64,000 nt of DNA from Fusarium oxysporum f. sp. lycopersici 4287 (GCF_000149955.1 NC_030989.1:3047839-3111838), one strand, 5' to 3'; counted from the stretch's first letter, positions 22,129 through 34,367 are shown. The notes: generated by a model not told the origin, from the sequence alone. A program made the numbers and translations.

Positions 22129-23518
22129 ACTGAAACCAAGAGTGAAACAAAGTGATGGGTGTCTGAGAAGAATAAGAAAAGGTTGCCAGACAGAGTTCTG
22201 AAACAGCCCTGACTGAGTTGATGCAGCAGAAGGAATGAATTAAATAGCTGTTCTTATATACATACAAGCCTTAAACACGTCCTTGAGGCTGTGTTGGGGA
22301 TCAAAAATCAAGCTCATAAGCTCGTAAGATTAAATGTCCTTCCATTGGCCATCTCACCCGTGCTGACAGCACCGACATACGGGACCAGTATCATGAGTGG
22401 CTCAGGTCCCATTCTAACGGCGATTTGAAAAAAACAGCCAAATTCAGCGTAGCAGGCACGTCAATGCGCTCGAAAGTAGCAGCTGAACAAAGTATGGCGA
22501 AAATTGCTGCGGTCATCATTTCTGGGACTTGGGTGATACATGTTTCTTGGCAGCGCCTTGTAGAGCTATTTCCAGTTGGTGCAAGCGCTTGTGCAAAAGT
22601 CCTGGGTGGGGGCTAAATTATTAATAGTATCCATAACTTCAGCGGTCAACCAGTTCTGCACTTTTTATGCTTATTATGGTGATATGGCTTGCTATGGGCG
22701 TAGGTTAAGGCAGCCTAGGATGACTTGTCCAATGGAGATCGACGTGGATGAGGAGAGCACCGCCATGCGAGGGGCATAAAGGGGAGAAGAGCGGTTTCGT
22801 AGATGCCTTGACCTCGCCGCTGATGGGACTTTTGAGGCTGAGTCGGGTAATAAGGCGAGTAAGCATAAATGCAGATATTCGGGCTTGTCATACGCATATT
22901 GCTGACACTCGTGACCATAGAGCCGGTCCGGGCCATGACTCGTTGGAGGCCGGCAGTTCTTGTTGCATGACTCGAGCGAGAACGCGAGAAGCAAGACGAC
23001 AACAGGGTTAAATCGCCAGAATTATAAATATGGTGATTATACCGTCGCCTGACTGACCCATGCTTTATACTGAAATCTTTTGCGAAGACAACTAAGTTAG
23101 GACTCGATTTCACGAAGCGAGCTGATATTAGTATTCGCTGAGTTGATGTTTTGCTAAGCGAAATTGGTCGAATTGTAGTGTCAAAATAGGCGCAAATTTG
23201 ACAGATTGATGTTACGAGAAATAGTTCCGTAATTACGTGAAACTTGATGATGGACTTGAATCCATACTAGAATATCGGAAAGACAAAACAGGAAAGAATT
23301 AAACGCAGGATAGCCGTGGTCTTCATTCCGCGTACAACTCAGCCTCATTTCAATTTCGACAAGTGAGTCTAACCCAATCTAGCAGTAACTGAACGCACCT
23401 AAATATCCAACATAGTTCAACTTCACAGTATAAAGACAGAGCAATGTCCAAGGGAATGAATTTGAAAACACATTCATTTAGAAAAACATCTCTTACTACT
23501 AACTACGGCTCTTTCAAA
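22129..23518. other. divergent intergenic region
   Basis: About 1.4 kb containing the M13 promoter on the left and the promoter of the secreted orphan on the right. No additional gene is supported. Confidence 0.5.
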
Positions 23519-24244
23519 ATGCAGACCTTCAACATTCTTTTCATCACTCTTGCTACTGCAGTAGCTGGAGTAACTTCCTCCTCCAGCTGCCCTCCCTTCC
23601 CTGCCTCAATGACTCCGTTCTCTTATGGCTTCAAAGAGCCCAAACCGCCTGCTATCAAGCCAGAATACCAGGCACATTTCGTACAGCACAAGTGGTGAGC
23701 CATCCCTTCAAAATCCAAATTGCTCTGCATTTTACTCACCCAAACTCAGGAATGGTGAACTGTCACATATCACAGCTGGATTCATCCAAAACTCCCCATC
23801 AAAGGGCTTTGTCCGAGCTGACGAAGCTTTCGACGGTGTTCTCGCCTCTTCGACTTTTGACTATTCCAACGTCACCAAGTTGGGCTTAGTTGACAACACC
23901 TTGACTACATATGATCCCAAGAAGGCCAAACCAAGTGTTTGGAGAGGATACGTGAACTCAAACTATCCTATTCTCAACAAGACTATCTTGATTGATAACG
24001 GAGCTGTCTTTGAGGGATTTGTCAAGAGGGATTTCACTCCGACTCCCGTTGCAGCAGTAAGTATTTCATGTCCGCCGGAAGAGTAATTGCTGACTTTTCA
24101 TTCCAGTGGAGCATCATGTACCAGAATGCGATCCCTGTTACAGTCTTTGTCAACGAGTGTGGTGTTATTGTTGGTTACGATTACTTTGCGCCGGAGCTTC
24201 GTACCCGGGTCATCATGGAGTTCTTCAACATTCAGGCCAAGTAG
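23519..24244 (+). CDS. small secreted orphan protein
   Basis: Three exons (23519-23694, 23750-24056, 24107-24244) with GTGAGC..CAG and GTAAGT..CAG introns join to 206 residues. A signal peptide is evident (MQTFNILFITLATAVAGVTS), and an upstream in-frame ATG at 23444 would bury it, so 23519 is preferred. The mature protein has few cysteines, an FVQHKWNGELSHITAGFI segment, N-glycosylation-type sites (NVT, NKT) and the C-terminal block VNECGVIVGYDYFAPELRTRV. Family not recognised; secretion to the wall or medium is inferred. Confidence 0.75.
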
Positions 24245-24412
24245 ACCGTTCAGTGTAATTGATGGGGTTTTTCGCCGCGATGAGGTTTTCCCCAGTATTC
24301 GAGTTATTTAGAGTAAAAGTATGGTTCAGTAATACGCCATCTTATTTTCAGAAACACGGAAGAGTGATTGAACATGATATATTGTTTGGGTATATGACCT
24401 GAACTCAAGCGT

Positions 24413-25903
24413 TCAGACTGAGTCACACACTTTACTGTTCCGGTACTGGTATTCCCATAGCTCTACTAAATCAACCTTGATCCTCCCAGACACAACAAAT
24501 CCTTTCTGTGATATTAAATCCAGCAGTCTTATGATCTCTTTCCTCGCTCGAGAATCCACAGAGTTCGCACCCGCCATTCGAAGTGGAAATATCGCTAACA
24601 CTCCAGCGATTTTAGAATGCTCGAGGATTTCAGAGCAATAGGAAATCACACTAGCAACATGAGTTTCAATCTCACTAGAAGTGAGAACAGGGATAACTCT
24701 CGTGTCCCAGCAGTCATAAAAGGTGAAGTTCCTACACAGGAATAGCTGAAGGGCATGGTAACTTGCCAACGCGAGCTTTCCATACGGTCCAGATGATTTG
24801 ATGGACACACTGGATTGCGAGTGCCAAGACTGAAGTTCGTACTGGAAAAGACAACTCTTTGCGGCCAGTATATCTAGATCCACATGGCTTTGTCGCAGAT
24901 CTTCTGGAATTGACTCAATTTGGTCAAAGAAACTGGCATTTTGTAAGTACTAGTTACTTACGCGTTGGCAAAACTAACCTTTTGCTGAGTGAAGAGATCT
25001 TGATTATAAAGGTAAGAATTTCGTCTAGTGGGCTTGATGCGATCATGCCATATTGGTCCATACACGAGTAGTCGGATAGTACGGTATCTTCACCGTAGAG
25101 AATTGCTCGGTTCCCCTCCAACAACCTGAATGTTTCAAAGGACTGAGAGCCGAGATAATCAGAACGACTGCCGGCCCCAGAAAGCTGAAATATTCTTGAT
25201 GTGCCATAGAGCATATGCTTAGCCCACTGGCCACCAGAGACCTCGACCATCAACTGCAAGAAGGATTAGATACGAGCTGTTAAGTAAGAGGCCTTCCCTA
25301 ACCTCGAATAAGCCAAGAAGTAATGTACACCAAAGAACACCTTGGCAATATAATGCGTCTGGTGATTGGAGGCAGAGCTGAAGGCTTGTAAGTGACTTGC
25401 TATATGATTTCAATGCGAAGTGGTACGGTGATTGAAGTTCATCAAAAGACCTTGCACTTGGTGCTCGACTGATTTCCAGGGCACCAATCGCGACTGTTGC
25501 TTCTCGCAGTGGTGCACATGTTTGAATCAGAGGCAGAAAGTCGGTGCCCAAATTTGCAAACTCAGGTGTGAATTCGCAACGTTTAAGAAACAAGAAGAAT
25601 GTCTTCAAGTATACGCTGTCGGGCTTGTCGCTGATTTGCGGCTGCAGCTTGCTTGTTTGCTGAGGCACTGAGTGGCTTACGAATGTCAGCTCCGATTTTG
25701 CGACGGCTTGGGTCTGGCAGTGCTTCTTCATGCGGATACAGTATTCGCAAGGGATGCCCCCTTCACACTTTTCTTCGCGTTAGTTGCAGTTGGATGACGT
25801 TTTGCGATGTCTCTCGAACCTTGATGCGTCGCCTTGCACATGATTGGCAGCGAGTTAACCTCTTACGCTGATCTAGCGGACCAACGATACGTCGAGCCTT
25901 CAT
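24413..25903 (-). CDS. Zn2Cys6 transcription factor
   Basis: Four exons (25903-25820, 25767-25303, 25253-24979, 24932-24413) with introns of 46-52 nt give 447 residues. The first splice completes the binuclear cluster CQSCARRRIKC..CEYCIRMKKHC, spacing C-x2-C-x6-C-x5-C-x2-C-x6-C. The remainder resembles the short fungal-specific regulatory region of Zn2Cys6 factors, with LLGLFE and DALYCQGVLWCTLLLG helices. An in-frame TTG-led extension exists upstream, but the ATG at 25903 is the first good start. It is transcribed in the same direction as the MFS transporter upstream, which it might regulate (inference only). Confidence 0.88.
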
Positions 25904-26488
25904 TTGATGTGCTGACTTGTATGATTGGCTTGTAAGTAGGATAATTATGTCGAGCAACTCATGTCAGGAAATACAAGACTGATGAACGCGCAACTTCGTA
26001 TCGAGGCTCAGCATTTATTCAGCCCCACCAGACTTGTCTCGATGCGGAAGTATTTGAACGCACTGGAGTCATGATCACCATAAAATGCAACCAATCACAT
26101 TTCTCTGCTGTCATCGTCTTATTTGAGGAAAACAATGCAGCATGTTGAAGAAGGCTTGACAAGTAACATTGATGGCCGCGATAACAAATAGCATTCTTGT
26201 AGTGCTAAAGGTTTGTTTTAAGCAGAGGTTGTTCAAGGGTAGCGGTTATACAGACTCGATGAAAGTATTATGATTAAGTATTCCCTACTGGGAGCTGTTC
26301 TAATTGTTTTTCTATAATTTTCCGGATTTCAGATTCCCTCTAGACCATGTAAATTCCACTTTTCATTACTTTTTCCATACCAGCTTGGGATGATTCCTAA
26401 ACAACGCCATTTTGTTGTAATTCTGCCTTTTTATTGCACTCTTGCCATTCATTATGCGAAAAAGAAAACCGCAAGTCATAATTCCCTG
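25904..26488. other. intergenic, promoter of the Zn2Cys6 gene
   Basis: About 585 bp, AT-rich, also holding the 3' end of the transporter gene. No motif assigned. Confidence 0.45.
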
Positions 26489-28014
26489 TTACAACCTTCT
26501 GCAGAGGACGAGCCATTTTCCAAGTAGGAGTGATCGCCCTGTAATAAAGAAGATGGCAGCTAGAACGATGATGGCGAGATAGAAGCAACCTAGGAGCTGA
26601 GCGCCCAACCTTTCGAGCAAGATTCCACTTAGTGGATTTGCCAGGAGCAGTGCGACAGCCACACACATATTTGTAGAGCCTTTCCACAGTTAGTAGCTGA
26701 ATCTTGCCAAGGTCCAAGGCCAAACACTTACCAAAGTACCGAGCATAATCTTGAGGCTCACAGGTCTTTCCAGTACACACTGCAGTATGTTAGTAGTGAG
26801 TGAAGTGAATGGCGACAGAGGAACTTACAAGGCGACAGTACGTAGAAAGATCCAGAACAGTATCCCCAAAGTGCAGTAAAGGTATACATGAGAGAAGCTG
26901 AGGTCGTGCTGAATGGGATAAAGATGGAGGAGATAAACACCAGGATGACAAACATGGTGGTGATCATAGCATTGAACGGCCCAACCTTGTCTCCCACGAA
27001 TCCGATCGAGAAACGACCTAAGCAAGAGCAAGCACCCAGGATTGATAGGAGAGTATATCCATCCTCGGTGGAAAATCCTGCTCCTCTTGCGATAGTCGGC
27101 AACAGGCCGCTGATTCCATAGTTGACGAACTCAACCATGCAGATACCAAGTGCAGTGACGACAAAGCTTAAAGACTTGAAAGCCGACAAGTCTAGGCTGA
27201 AGCTCTGGGGCTTTTGAACCGTTTGTTGACCTTCTGTGAGACGACGGAATGGTAGATAGCATAACACGCCAAGTGACGTGATGCAGGCAATGACAAGCGC
27301 AACAAGCCTCATCGACCAAGCCCAGCCAAGCTTGCCAAAAGTAGCTCGTAGCATCATTGGGTAAATAATACCACCAAGCGAAGTACCCATGACGGCAATG
27401 CCCATGGCAAGACCGCGACGGCGAGTAAAAAGCTTGCCGATGACGCCGATAGCTGTGACAGCACCGATACCGCTCCCGATACTGCCAAAAAGGCCGAGAC
27501 AGAGGATAAAGTGCCAATATTGTGTACACTCAGCTAAGAGAAGGAATGTAACGGTGGAGAATGCTGCGGCGATCGGGCCGAGGATCTGAGGACCATAGCG
27601 ATCTAGGATAGAGCCGATCTGGAAATTAAAGATGAGGGAGAGAAAGAGATAAGTTCCTGATATCCATCCAACTTGGCTGACACTATAGCCACTCAGCTCG
27701 TTGAGGGTAAGATGGGATTGGATTGTTCCGAGGGAGTTCATGAATCCTAAGAGAATTTCATTAGTAACTACCTTGTTGGAGTTGAAGTAATGATGTTTAC
27801 CATAGGAAGATATCAGGAATAGCATAGATGCAAAGACGCAGAGCCAGGCACCGGCGTCTGACTCAATGTCTCTTTTTTCTGGTTCTTTTTCGTTGTCTGG
27901 GCCAGCGGAAAGGTCTATCTGGCTCGGAGGTACCGAAGTCGGTGCGCTTTCGATGTCTGGAGTTGCCGCGTCCTCGCGGAAAAGAGTAGGTGAAGTCGAC
28001 CTTGATCGCTCCAT
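26489..28014 (-). CDS. monocarboxylate-type MFS transporter
   Basis: Four exons (28014-27801, 27746-26829, 26779-26732, 26679-26489) join to 456 residues. The first intron has a length divisible by 3 and no stop, so it can be misread as coding. The last exons are recovered only by splicing. A cytosolic Ser/Pro-rich N-terminus is followed by 12 predicted helices. MCT-family blocks include SSYGFMNSLG, WISGTYLFLSL, GSGIGAVTAIG, FTRRRGLAMGIAVMGTSLGG and PLCTGKTCEPQDYARYFG. Such fungal proteins are proton-linked monocarboxylate or related transporters; the substrate is unknown. The codon at 28038 is TTG, so the ATG at 28014 was chosen. Confidence 0.88.
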
Positions 28015-30498
28015 GTTGGTAATGTCTTTTCGATACAATGTTTAGATCCAATTGTTGTCAATTGCAAATATCGTATCTTGAGAGTAAAGTCACCGACTTA
28101 TACTCCATTTATACGGTAAAACTACCTGACGTCCACCGCCAACAATCTCCACTCACGACATATCTTCACATCATGAGCCTCAACACAAAAAAGAGAACGT
28201 ATCTCTCGCTTACTCCAATCAACGCCATTCTCCGATGCCGATCCCAAGACTCGTGCCTGAGTTCAAGGAAAAGATTTAAAGAAATCTAATAATGGCCCAA
28301 GCTCGTTCGATCGACTCGGCCAGACCCGCCGCGTTGGGTCAGGCATCTTGTGTTGCAGCTCCACTTAGTGGACCTCTTGACTAAAAGACTGAAGGTCATG
28401 AGTGATTGCGACACCAGGAGAATAGTCATAATATCCACGTCTCGGCCAGTTTTTTGTCACGAACTTGTGGTACGTCGCTACGTACTTGGACCATGAGGTT
28501 CCCTGAGTATCGTGGTTGTGCACGGGAATAACGGAGATCCACCGCCGTCAGGTACAGTAACGTGTACGCCGCTTCTCGGTATTGCCACTGCTAAATGCCG
28601 ACGATCTGACTTTGGATCGGTGTAGCCCCTGGTACCTTGGAAATGTCCAGATGTCGTGTTTGTTGTTTATTTTAGATTTTCTTAGCTTATTGATTAGTGT
28701 TTGTATCGTGATCTTTTCCGGCTGCGCTGGAACCTAGGGATCTGCATCATCATATCATGTTGAGGCTGACTCGTCATGTCACTTGGTATCGCCACGCACC
28801 GTATGTTCCATACAATACTAGCATTGTCGGTAATATTTCAGGCTTGAATATCGCTGATAGCCGTTATTTAAGTATAGTCTTGCACGGTGAAGCAAATACT
28901 GTACACGCTGGCTGTTTTCGTATGGAGAGGCGTAGGCCCGCTCACGTGGTTATGCATCCGATATAAGAGTCTTGCCCGTAATATAATATTGAGTCACGAA
29001 TTTCCATCCCTGCTTCAATTTCTGTCAGGCTGATAAGAAGTGTAGACGTGGTGAGCGCGAGGGCCCCAGAAGACCCCTTAGGTGATGTCTCCAGACTCCA
29101 ATGCAGCAGCTTCAGTGATCACCATTGCTTCACTTGCTAAGTTTGATCAAAAGCCACTTCATACGTTTTAGGGCGGTGTTAGGCCTAGCACTGCTCCTCA
29201 TGTTGACGCTGCAAAATAGTGAAGCTATCTCGCGCAGCATCGGAAATTTGTAGGGCCCAAGTGTCGATTGGATGAGACATAACTGTGGGCTGGCTTCTCT
29301 GACCAACAGAAGTATCGCGATGTAAATAATCAAGAATATAGGATGAAGTTCTAGATCGCATTGGCTGCATCATGTAGGTAAGAACTAGGAAGCTCCAGTA
29401 TACCTGTCTGCCGAAGAAAGAATTCAGGTGCAAGGCCTGCCATTACATGATTCAACAATGATAGCACTGGGGCCAGAGACCTTTCCAGTGCATAAGCACG
29501 TGCCAGTAGGATTCTTTCCATTTCAGACGGAAAAGGATACACTTAAGAACTGGCCGGTATTCATGCCTCGTCAATCTCGTGTGAGATGCATCGTTTCTCC
29601 ATGCAAAGGCTTTTGTTGCTACTACAAAGCGAGGGGCATCAAAAGGTCCTTGCATCCGGTGCCCGCTGAATAACTCTAACCCCAATAGCCTACTCGCAAG
29701 CTACCCCCCAAGGAAGTCGGGAGCAACGAGGGCCAATAGACTGCATGAAAAGGCGATATTCCGAGACGAGTTGCCAGATACGAAAATAGGCACGTAAATA
29801 CTAGCGAAAATCGGGCATGCACAGCGCACTTCTGCGGCAAGCTATGCAACTTTTGAACGGCACAGCACTCTCCGGGGAATGAATATGCACAGCCGCTGGT
29901 GATCTTCCTGTTTGAAACCCTCCGCATTGATGAAATAGGAAGCTCGAATTGACTGTGGAGACGATTTATGCGCGGGACATTTTCAGCTGAAAACTCAATG
30001 CAACGTGAAATACGACTTGCATGAGACTAGTGAAATTGTATGCAAAGCAGATCAGGACAGTCATCGTCATTGGATGGACCTCGGGATATTTGTTTGATCT
30101 AGAACTGGTATAACGAGATGAATACTACCTTCGACTGCGTAGGTAGCCCAATACGAATATTCATAGTGAGTTCTCGTCGTCGAGATCAGTCCACGTTGGT
30201 GATTGAGGTGCATTAAGCGCTGGAAAATGCAGAACTGGAGAGGCGTCGGTATGTCTCTAGACCAAAGTCAAGTAAAAAGGTTCCTATCATCAGATATCAC
30301 CTGCACTATTAGGGATGTACTCGATGTATAAAAAGCCTGATCTCCTCTCGAATAACCAGAACTTCAAACAAATACTTCACCTTCTAGCAACTGAAAAATA
30401 ACCTCTCTCAACACTATCTCTTCACGCACTCCTGTAAATCGCACCATATTATCCATCCTTCTACAGTCTTACTAACATACTGTAGCCTAGAACTCGTT
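28015..30498. other. long intergenic region
   Basis: About 2.5 kb. It contains the transporter promoter on the left and that of the Cys-rich protein on the right. Overlapping short minus-strand frames at 29130-29690 could be gene debris, but no family is recognisable. Confidence 0.45.
30327..30334 (+). promoter_or_regulatory. TATA box of the Cys-rich secreted protein gene
   Basis: TATAAAAA lies 172 bp upstream of the start, followed by a long CT-rich leader (30370-30470). This is a strong, inducible-looking core promoter. Confidence 0.55.
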
Positions 30499-30789
30499 AT
30501 GATGGTCAACCCACTCTACGTTGTATACGCCCTCTCCGCCATCGCAGGAGTTGAGGCATGCAAGAGAACCTGCTCTGCCTCCAACGATGCCGGCACCACC
30601 TGCAGCTACTCGTGCACTCAGGTTTGCTCCAGTATCTCAGCCAAGCAAGCTCGTGATACATTCCTCGCGGCTCTCCAGTCCGGCGGCAACTCGTGCTCTG
30701 CTGTCGGAACTAGTGGTGTCTCGTGCAGGAAGACGGCCAAGTTTGGAAGCTGCTATGATCATCACTGGTCATGCGGCAGTGGCTGCTAG
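30499..30789 (+). CDS. small cysteine-rich secreted protein (effector candidate)
   Basis: 96 residues, intron-free. A hydrophobic signal peptide (about residues 1-21, ending VEA) precedes a mature chain of about 75 residues with ten cysteines, enough for five disulfides: CKRTC, C, CSYSC.., C, C, C, C and terminal CGSGC. The mature chain is Ser/Gly/Thr-rich and ends at the last Cys. This fits the general profile of fungal apoplastic effectors or antimicrobial peptides, but I recognise no family. It lies about 0.85 kb from a MULE transposon in a gene-poor segment, a setting common for effector genes. Function is not claimed. Confidence 0.75.
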   Translation: MMVNPLYVVYALSAIAGVEACKRTCSASNDAGTTCSYSCTQVCSSISAKQARDTFLAALQSGGNSCSAVGTSGVSCRKTAKFGSCYDHHWSCGSGC

Positions 30790-31635
30790 ATTGGCCACAA
30801 GGAGGAGAGATATATAATCGGGCAAGATATGGATGGAGGGCATAAGTGTGAGGATAAAGTCTGTGCAAGTCTGAGCCAACAGTTGATCTTGGCGGATGTC
30901 ATCAGTATTTAGCTGCATGTTCCAGAAAAGCTCTTATGTTCATCAGAATTAGCAAAGAACTCTTCAGAGCTATTAGGTCTATTGGTTTGGTCGTCAGTGC
31001 ACTGAGCGGCCTTTATACGTCGTGAATGAGTTGTTCAAATCGCAATCCCAATGGGCTAGGGTAGGCAAGAAGAATTAAAATCTCGTAGTGATAAGACTTG
31101 GGCAAGTTTAGTATATCTTAGTGCTTTAGACCAGTTAGCTTTAGCATCTTGACTTGATTTATGGAGTTTTCTTGCTCCACAGAAATAGGTAAACGACAGT
31201 AAGCCTTCTAGATAATGCCTTATTCTTTTACTCCGCGAATTCTAATATGAACGCTACTCGGCGAACCAGTGCGCCAGCGGATTGGCTTACATTTTAAGTG
31301 TGTATACTAATTGTTCTACTTCTTATGGCCTCGCTTTCTTGGTTGACCGACTGAGTTCCTGTGACCCCGCTCGCAATAGTATTGTTACTTTAGTGAATTT
31401 GGACTGACTCAAACACCAAAGACTTCGGCCAAACAACCGTGTATTCCTTCGGCACTATCGGTGCACCGTAGCATTAGTGATTTAAGAGAGACCAGAATCA
31501 TATTCAAGGTTTTAATATTCAGCGCTTCTAAGTCGGCAATTGATGTCGTCTCGCTCTAAATATTAGTACCGGGCACTATTGGCTTTAGTGCAGGCGGATA
31601 TTATCTCGTCTAGAGGCTTTCGTAGCAGAAAGCTT
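30790..31635. other. intergenic between effector candidate and MULE
   Basis: About 850 bp, AT-rich, no coding frame or recognised repeat. Confidence 0.5.
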
Positions 31636-31644
31636 GTCGTTGAG

Positions 31645-31746
31645 GGGGCCCCATAGGGACACGCCTAGGCGCCTCTCCACTTCTGCACGCGTAGGCGTGC
31701 GGATTATGTCAGCCCCCAATTTGGCACAACTCCACAGCTGCATTTC
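31645..31746 (+). repeat. MULE left terminal inverted repeat
   Basis: 102 bp, exact reverse complement of 34430-34531. Contains nested short palindromes (for example CACGCCTAGGCG, GCACGCGTAGGCGTGC). Confidence 0.95.
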
Positions 31747-31808
31747 GAGTTTTGAGGCTGGCGGGTTTCAGAATTCCGAGATTCAGAACTGCAATGAATT
31801 CCTAATTA

Positions 31809-34367
31809 TCAAGCTGAATACAATTCCTGCTGCTCTTTTCCATCATTCTCAGCCGCCTCCCAGATGTCGCGCATGCCTCTTCTGCTAGAAAAAGGATTGC
31901 TTTCCATCTCTGCCGCTACCTGAGCCTCCACCCGATCATCTTCTGCTTTACTCCAATCCAGGTACGCCATCATCTCTTCCTTACTCCAATCTCTAGATCC
32001 GGTCGGTGTCGTACAGAGTTTGCCCATCTGCTTCCAGTCAAGACACCACTGGTAGCTTGCTTTGTCATACCGCAAAGGTAGACCTAACGCCCTCCGATAC
32101 TGCTGGTTAGTTTTGACGCTACCACGAGGCTGCGCCTTATACCAAGCATCTCGAGCAGCAACATATCTCCGATAGATAGCTTGTGGGTCATCATATCTTA
32201 GTGTCGGCGCCACTGATGCTGTTGAAGATGATGCTACTGGCGACGTCCCTCCCTGTGTCGATGGTTTTGCTGATGACACTGCCGATGATGCTGCTGTCTC
32301 TATACTAACGACAATGCAGCTAGTATCATCCCTGCCAGACCCAGCGTGTCCGGATAATCCTGATGACGGGTCTTCCAGTGGTTCCCCTTCCTGCAAAGAT
32401 GATACAGATGCAGATGCTGCTGCTGCTGGTCGTGCTTCCTCGGATAATGCTGGCGAGAGTGCCACTGGCATTGCTTCTACCTGTGCTGACGATGATGACA
32501 AATACAAAATCCCCTCGTACCGTTGAGGGCATGCCTTTGACGTCATCTTGTGTCCTAATTTGTGGCATCTACTGCATGTAGGTCGTGCTTTTGGCTGCGC
32601 TGCTGCCTGGACTGCCTCGAATGCACTTGGCTCTCTCTGAGTGCTCGATTGCGATTTACTTGTGGTAGAATCGGCAGCTATTCGATCAGATCGGTGTCGA
32701 GGCTCCAATAGCACCTGATGAACACCATGACGACTTAAATGCCAATGCGGGTGAAAATGCTCTAAGCGAAGGGTTTGGCCTTGCTCTTGTAGAGCCTTGA
32801 GAATATGGGCGCAAGGGAGGCCGTGGGATCGAGAGAATGTACCGGTACAACTAGGCAGGTCTTCTTTCATAAGCCGCTTCCGCTGTTCTTCAACTTTGCG
32901 TAAAGCCTCGTGAGATATCCAGCCACGTATGGCACTATATAGTGATCCAGAGAGCTCAATTGGTATTCGCATTTGCTGCCTGACTTGGTTGGATCGCAGC
33001 TCAGATAATTGATTAAGAAGCGCATGTTTCATAGCTCTCCACGCCTCGAAGAGATCTAGCGTAGATTTCTTGAGGTGGCTCTTAAGGAGCCCATGGATAC
33101 CCTCAACCCGTGAGGTGACCACATTACCAAAGTGAGGGTGCTGGTCGACCCAGGCCTTAACGAGCTTTTGCTTGTACGGATCGAGCCAGTTGGACTTGAT
33201 GTAGCCAACCTCTTCGAGATATTGAGGCAGATAGCGCTTTTCAAGCTCTTGTACGCGCTGGTCAAATGCCTGTTCATCTGATGACCTCATAATCGAATGC
33301 CAGTGGTTGAAAAAGTCATTCCAATCGCTCAGACCTTGCTGATAGGCCTCAGACCCTTGCTTATGGTGTACGAATGTTGGCTGGCAATAGCGGAGGACCG
33401 CCTTATTCGCATGCCACAGGCATAGCAGAGAGATCGAAGACGGAAAGCAGCTCTCTACAGCGTTCATACAGGCCTTATCACGGTCAGTCAGAATAACAGA
33501 TGGAAACCTTGTGTTGCAGAGTTCATACAGGGACCTGAGCCGGTCCAAGGCCCATATGAAGTCCTGCTCAGCCTCGCCATTAAGGAATGCGAAGGCGATA
33601 CAGAAGGATCGCTGACAGGCATCAACACCAATCATATCAAGCAGCGGCATTCCATATTTGTTCGTTTTGTATGTGCACTCCAAGAAAAGTAGATCTGGGT
33701 AAGCCTTCAAGTATGCCAATGACTCCGGATGGGCGAACAACACCGCCGTGATTCGGTTATCTGAGTCAAGCTGCATCCGGTTCCAGAACCCTTCCTTGTC
33801 TAGCTGGTTAGCAAAAGCATGTATAGTGCTCTGACCCTCACAGAGCTCTCGTTTGCTATCTGCGATACGGTTGTAGATATCTTGCTGGGTTGCAATGGTA
33901 TTCGAGTTCTGGCGAATATAAGTCCTGATATCTTTTGGCGCTACACCAGCGTTCGTAAGGCGGCTGATTGTTGACCTGTCCACATCCGAGAGCTGCCGAT
34001 GGACTGGGTGCGCCGATTTGTGCCAACTTGGTTCATGGTTGTGTGAAGAAAATTGTGGATCCGGTCGATGCCTTAAAGACCAAGTCGTCTTATCTAGGGA
34101 TTCCTTCGCGATGATAGAGAACCGGCAGTTGGTTCCTCGCGTAGTAGTCTTGCGCTGGCGCTCCCTTGAGGCGCTTGGTGGCCGACACCATCGATCACAT
34201 GCGTATGTGATAATCTGCCTGCCGCTGGTTGATCGCGACGATCTCCCAGTTATGAACGCGTATCCTCTTGGTGCTGCCCATTCATTGATAGCTGTGAGTA
34301 GAGCCTCTCGCGAGTTGTACGTGCCCTCTGGCGGAAGCACATCATCAGAAAATGCCGTCTGCGCCAT
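31809..34367 (-). CDS. MULE transposase (FAR1-type finger, DDE core, SWIM, zinc knuckle)
   Basis: 852 residues, no intron, ATG at 34367. Residues about 15-115 form the FAR1/WRKY-GCM1-like DNA-binding finger (CDRWCRPP, CRFSIIAK, HNHEPS). The MULE catalytic domain runs from about 215 to 325: LECTYKTNKYGMPLLD, GVDACQRSFCIAFAFLNGEAE, ILTDRDKACMNAV and LLCLWHANKAV. A SWIM-like motif follows (SCTGTFSRSHGLPCAHIL) and a CCHC-like knuckle (CSRCHKLGHKMTSKACP). The residue at the first catalytic position is Glu230 instead of the Asp usual in D-x-TYKTN, so catalytic competence is uncertain although the frame is intact. Confidence 0.9.
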   Translation of the reverse strand: MAQTAFSDDVLPPEGTYNSREALLTAINEWAAPRGYAFITGRSSRSTSGRQIITYACDRWCRPPSASRERQRKTTTRGTNCRFSIIAKESLDKTTWSLRHRPDPQFSSHNHEPSWHKSAHPVHRQLSDVDRSTISRLTNAGVAPKDIRTYIRQNSNTIATQQDIYNRIADSKRELCEGQSTIHAFANQLDKEGFWNRMQLDSDNRITAVLFAHPESLAYLKAYPDLLFLECTYKTNKYGMPLLDMIGVDACQRSFCIAFAFLNGEAEQDFIWALDRLRSLYELCNTRFPSVILTDRDKACMNAVESCFPSSISLLCLWHANKAVLRYCQPTFVHHKQGSEAYQQGLSDWNDFFNHWHSIMRSSDEQAFDQRVQELEKRYLPQYLEEVGYIKSNWLDPYKQKLVKAWVDQHPHFGNVVTSRVEGIHGLLKSHLKKSTLDLFEAWRAMKHALLNQLSELRSNQVRQQMRIPIELSGSLYSAIRGWISHEALRKVEEQRKRLMKEDLPSCTGTFSRSHGLPCAHILKALQEQGQTLRLEHFHPHWHLSRHGVHQVLLEPRHRSDRIAADSTTSKSQSSTQREPSAFEAVQAAAQPKARPTCSRCHKLGHKMTSKACPQRYEGILYLSSSSAQVEAMPVALSPALSEEARPAAAASASVSSLQEGEPLEDPSSGLSGHAGSGRDDTSCIVVSIETAASSAVSSAKPSTQGGTSPVASSSTASVAPTLRYDDPQAIYRRYVAARDAWYKAQPRGSVKTNQQYRRALGLPLRYDKASYQWCLDWKQMGKLCTTPTGSRDWSKEEMMAYLDWSKAEDDRVEAQVAAEMESNPFSSRRGMRDIWEAAENDGKEQQELYSA

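Noticed and set aside
29130..29690. Overlapping minus-strand frames as a transporter or regulator relic
   Set aside because: Fragments in different frames without any recognisable motif; kept as intergenic.
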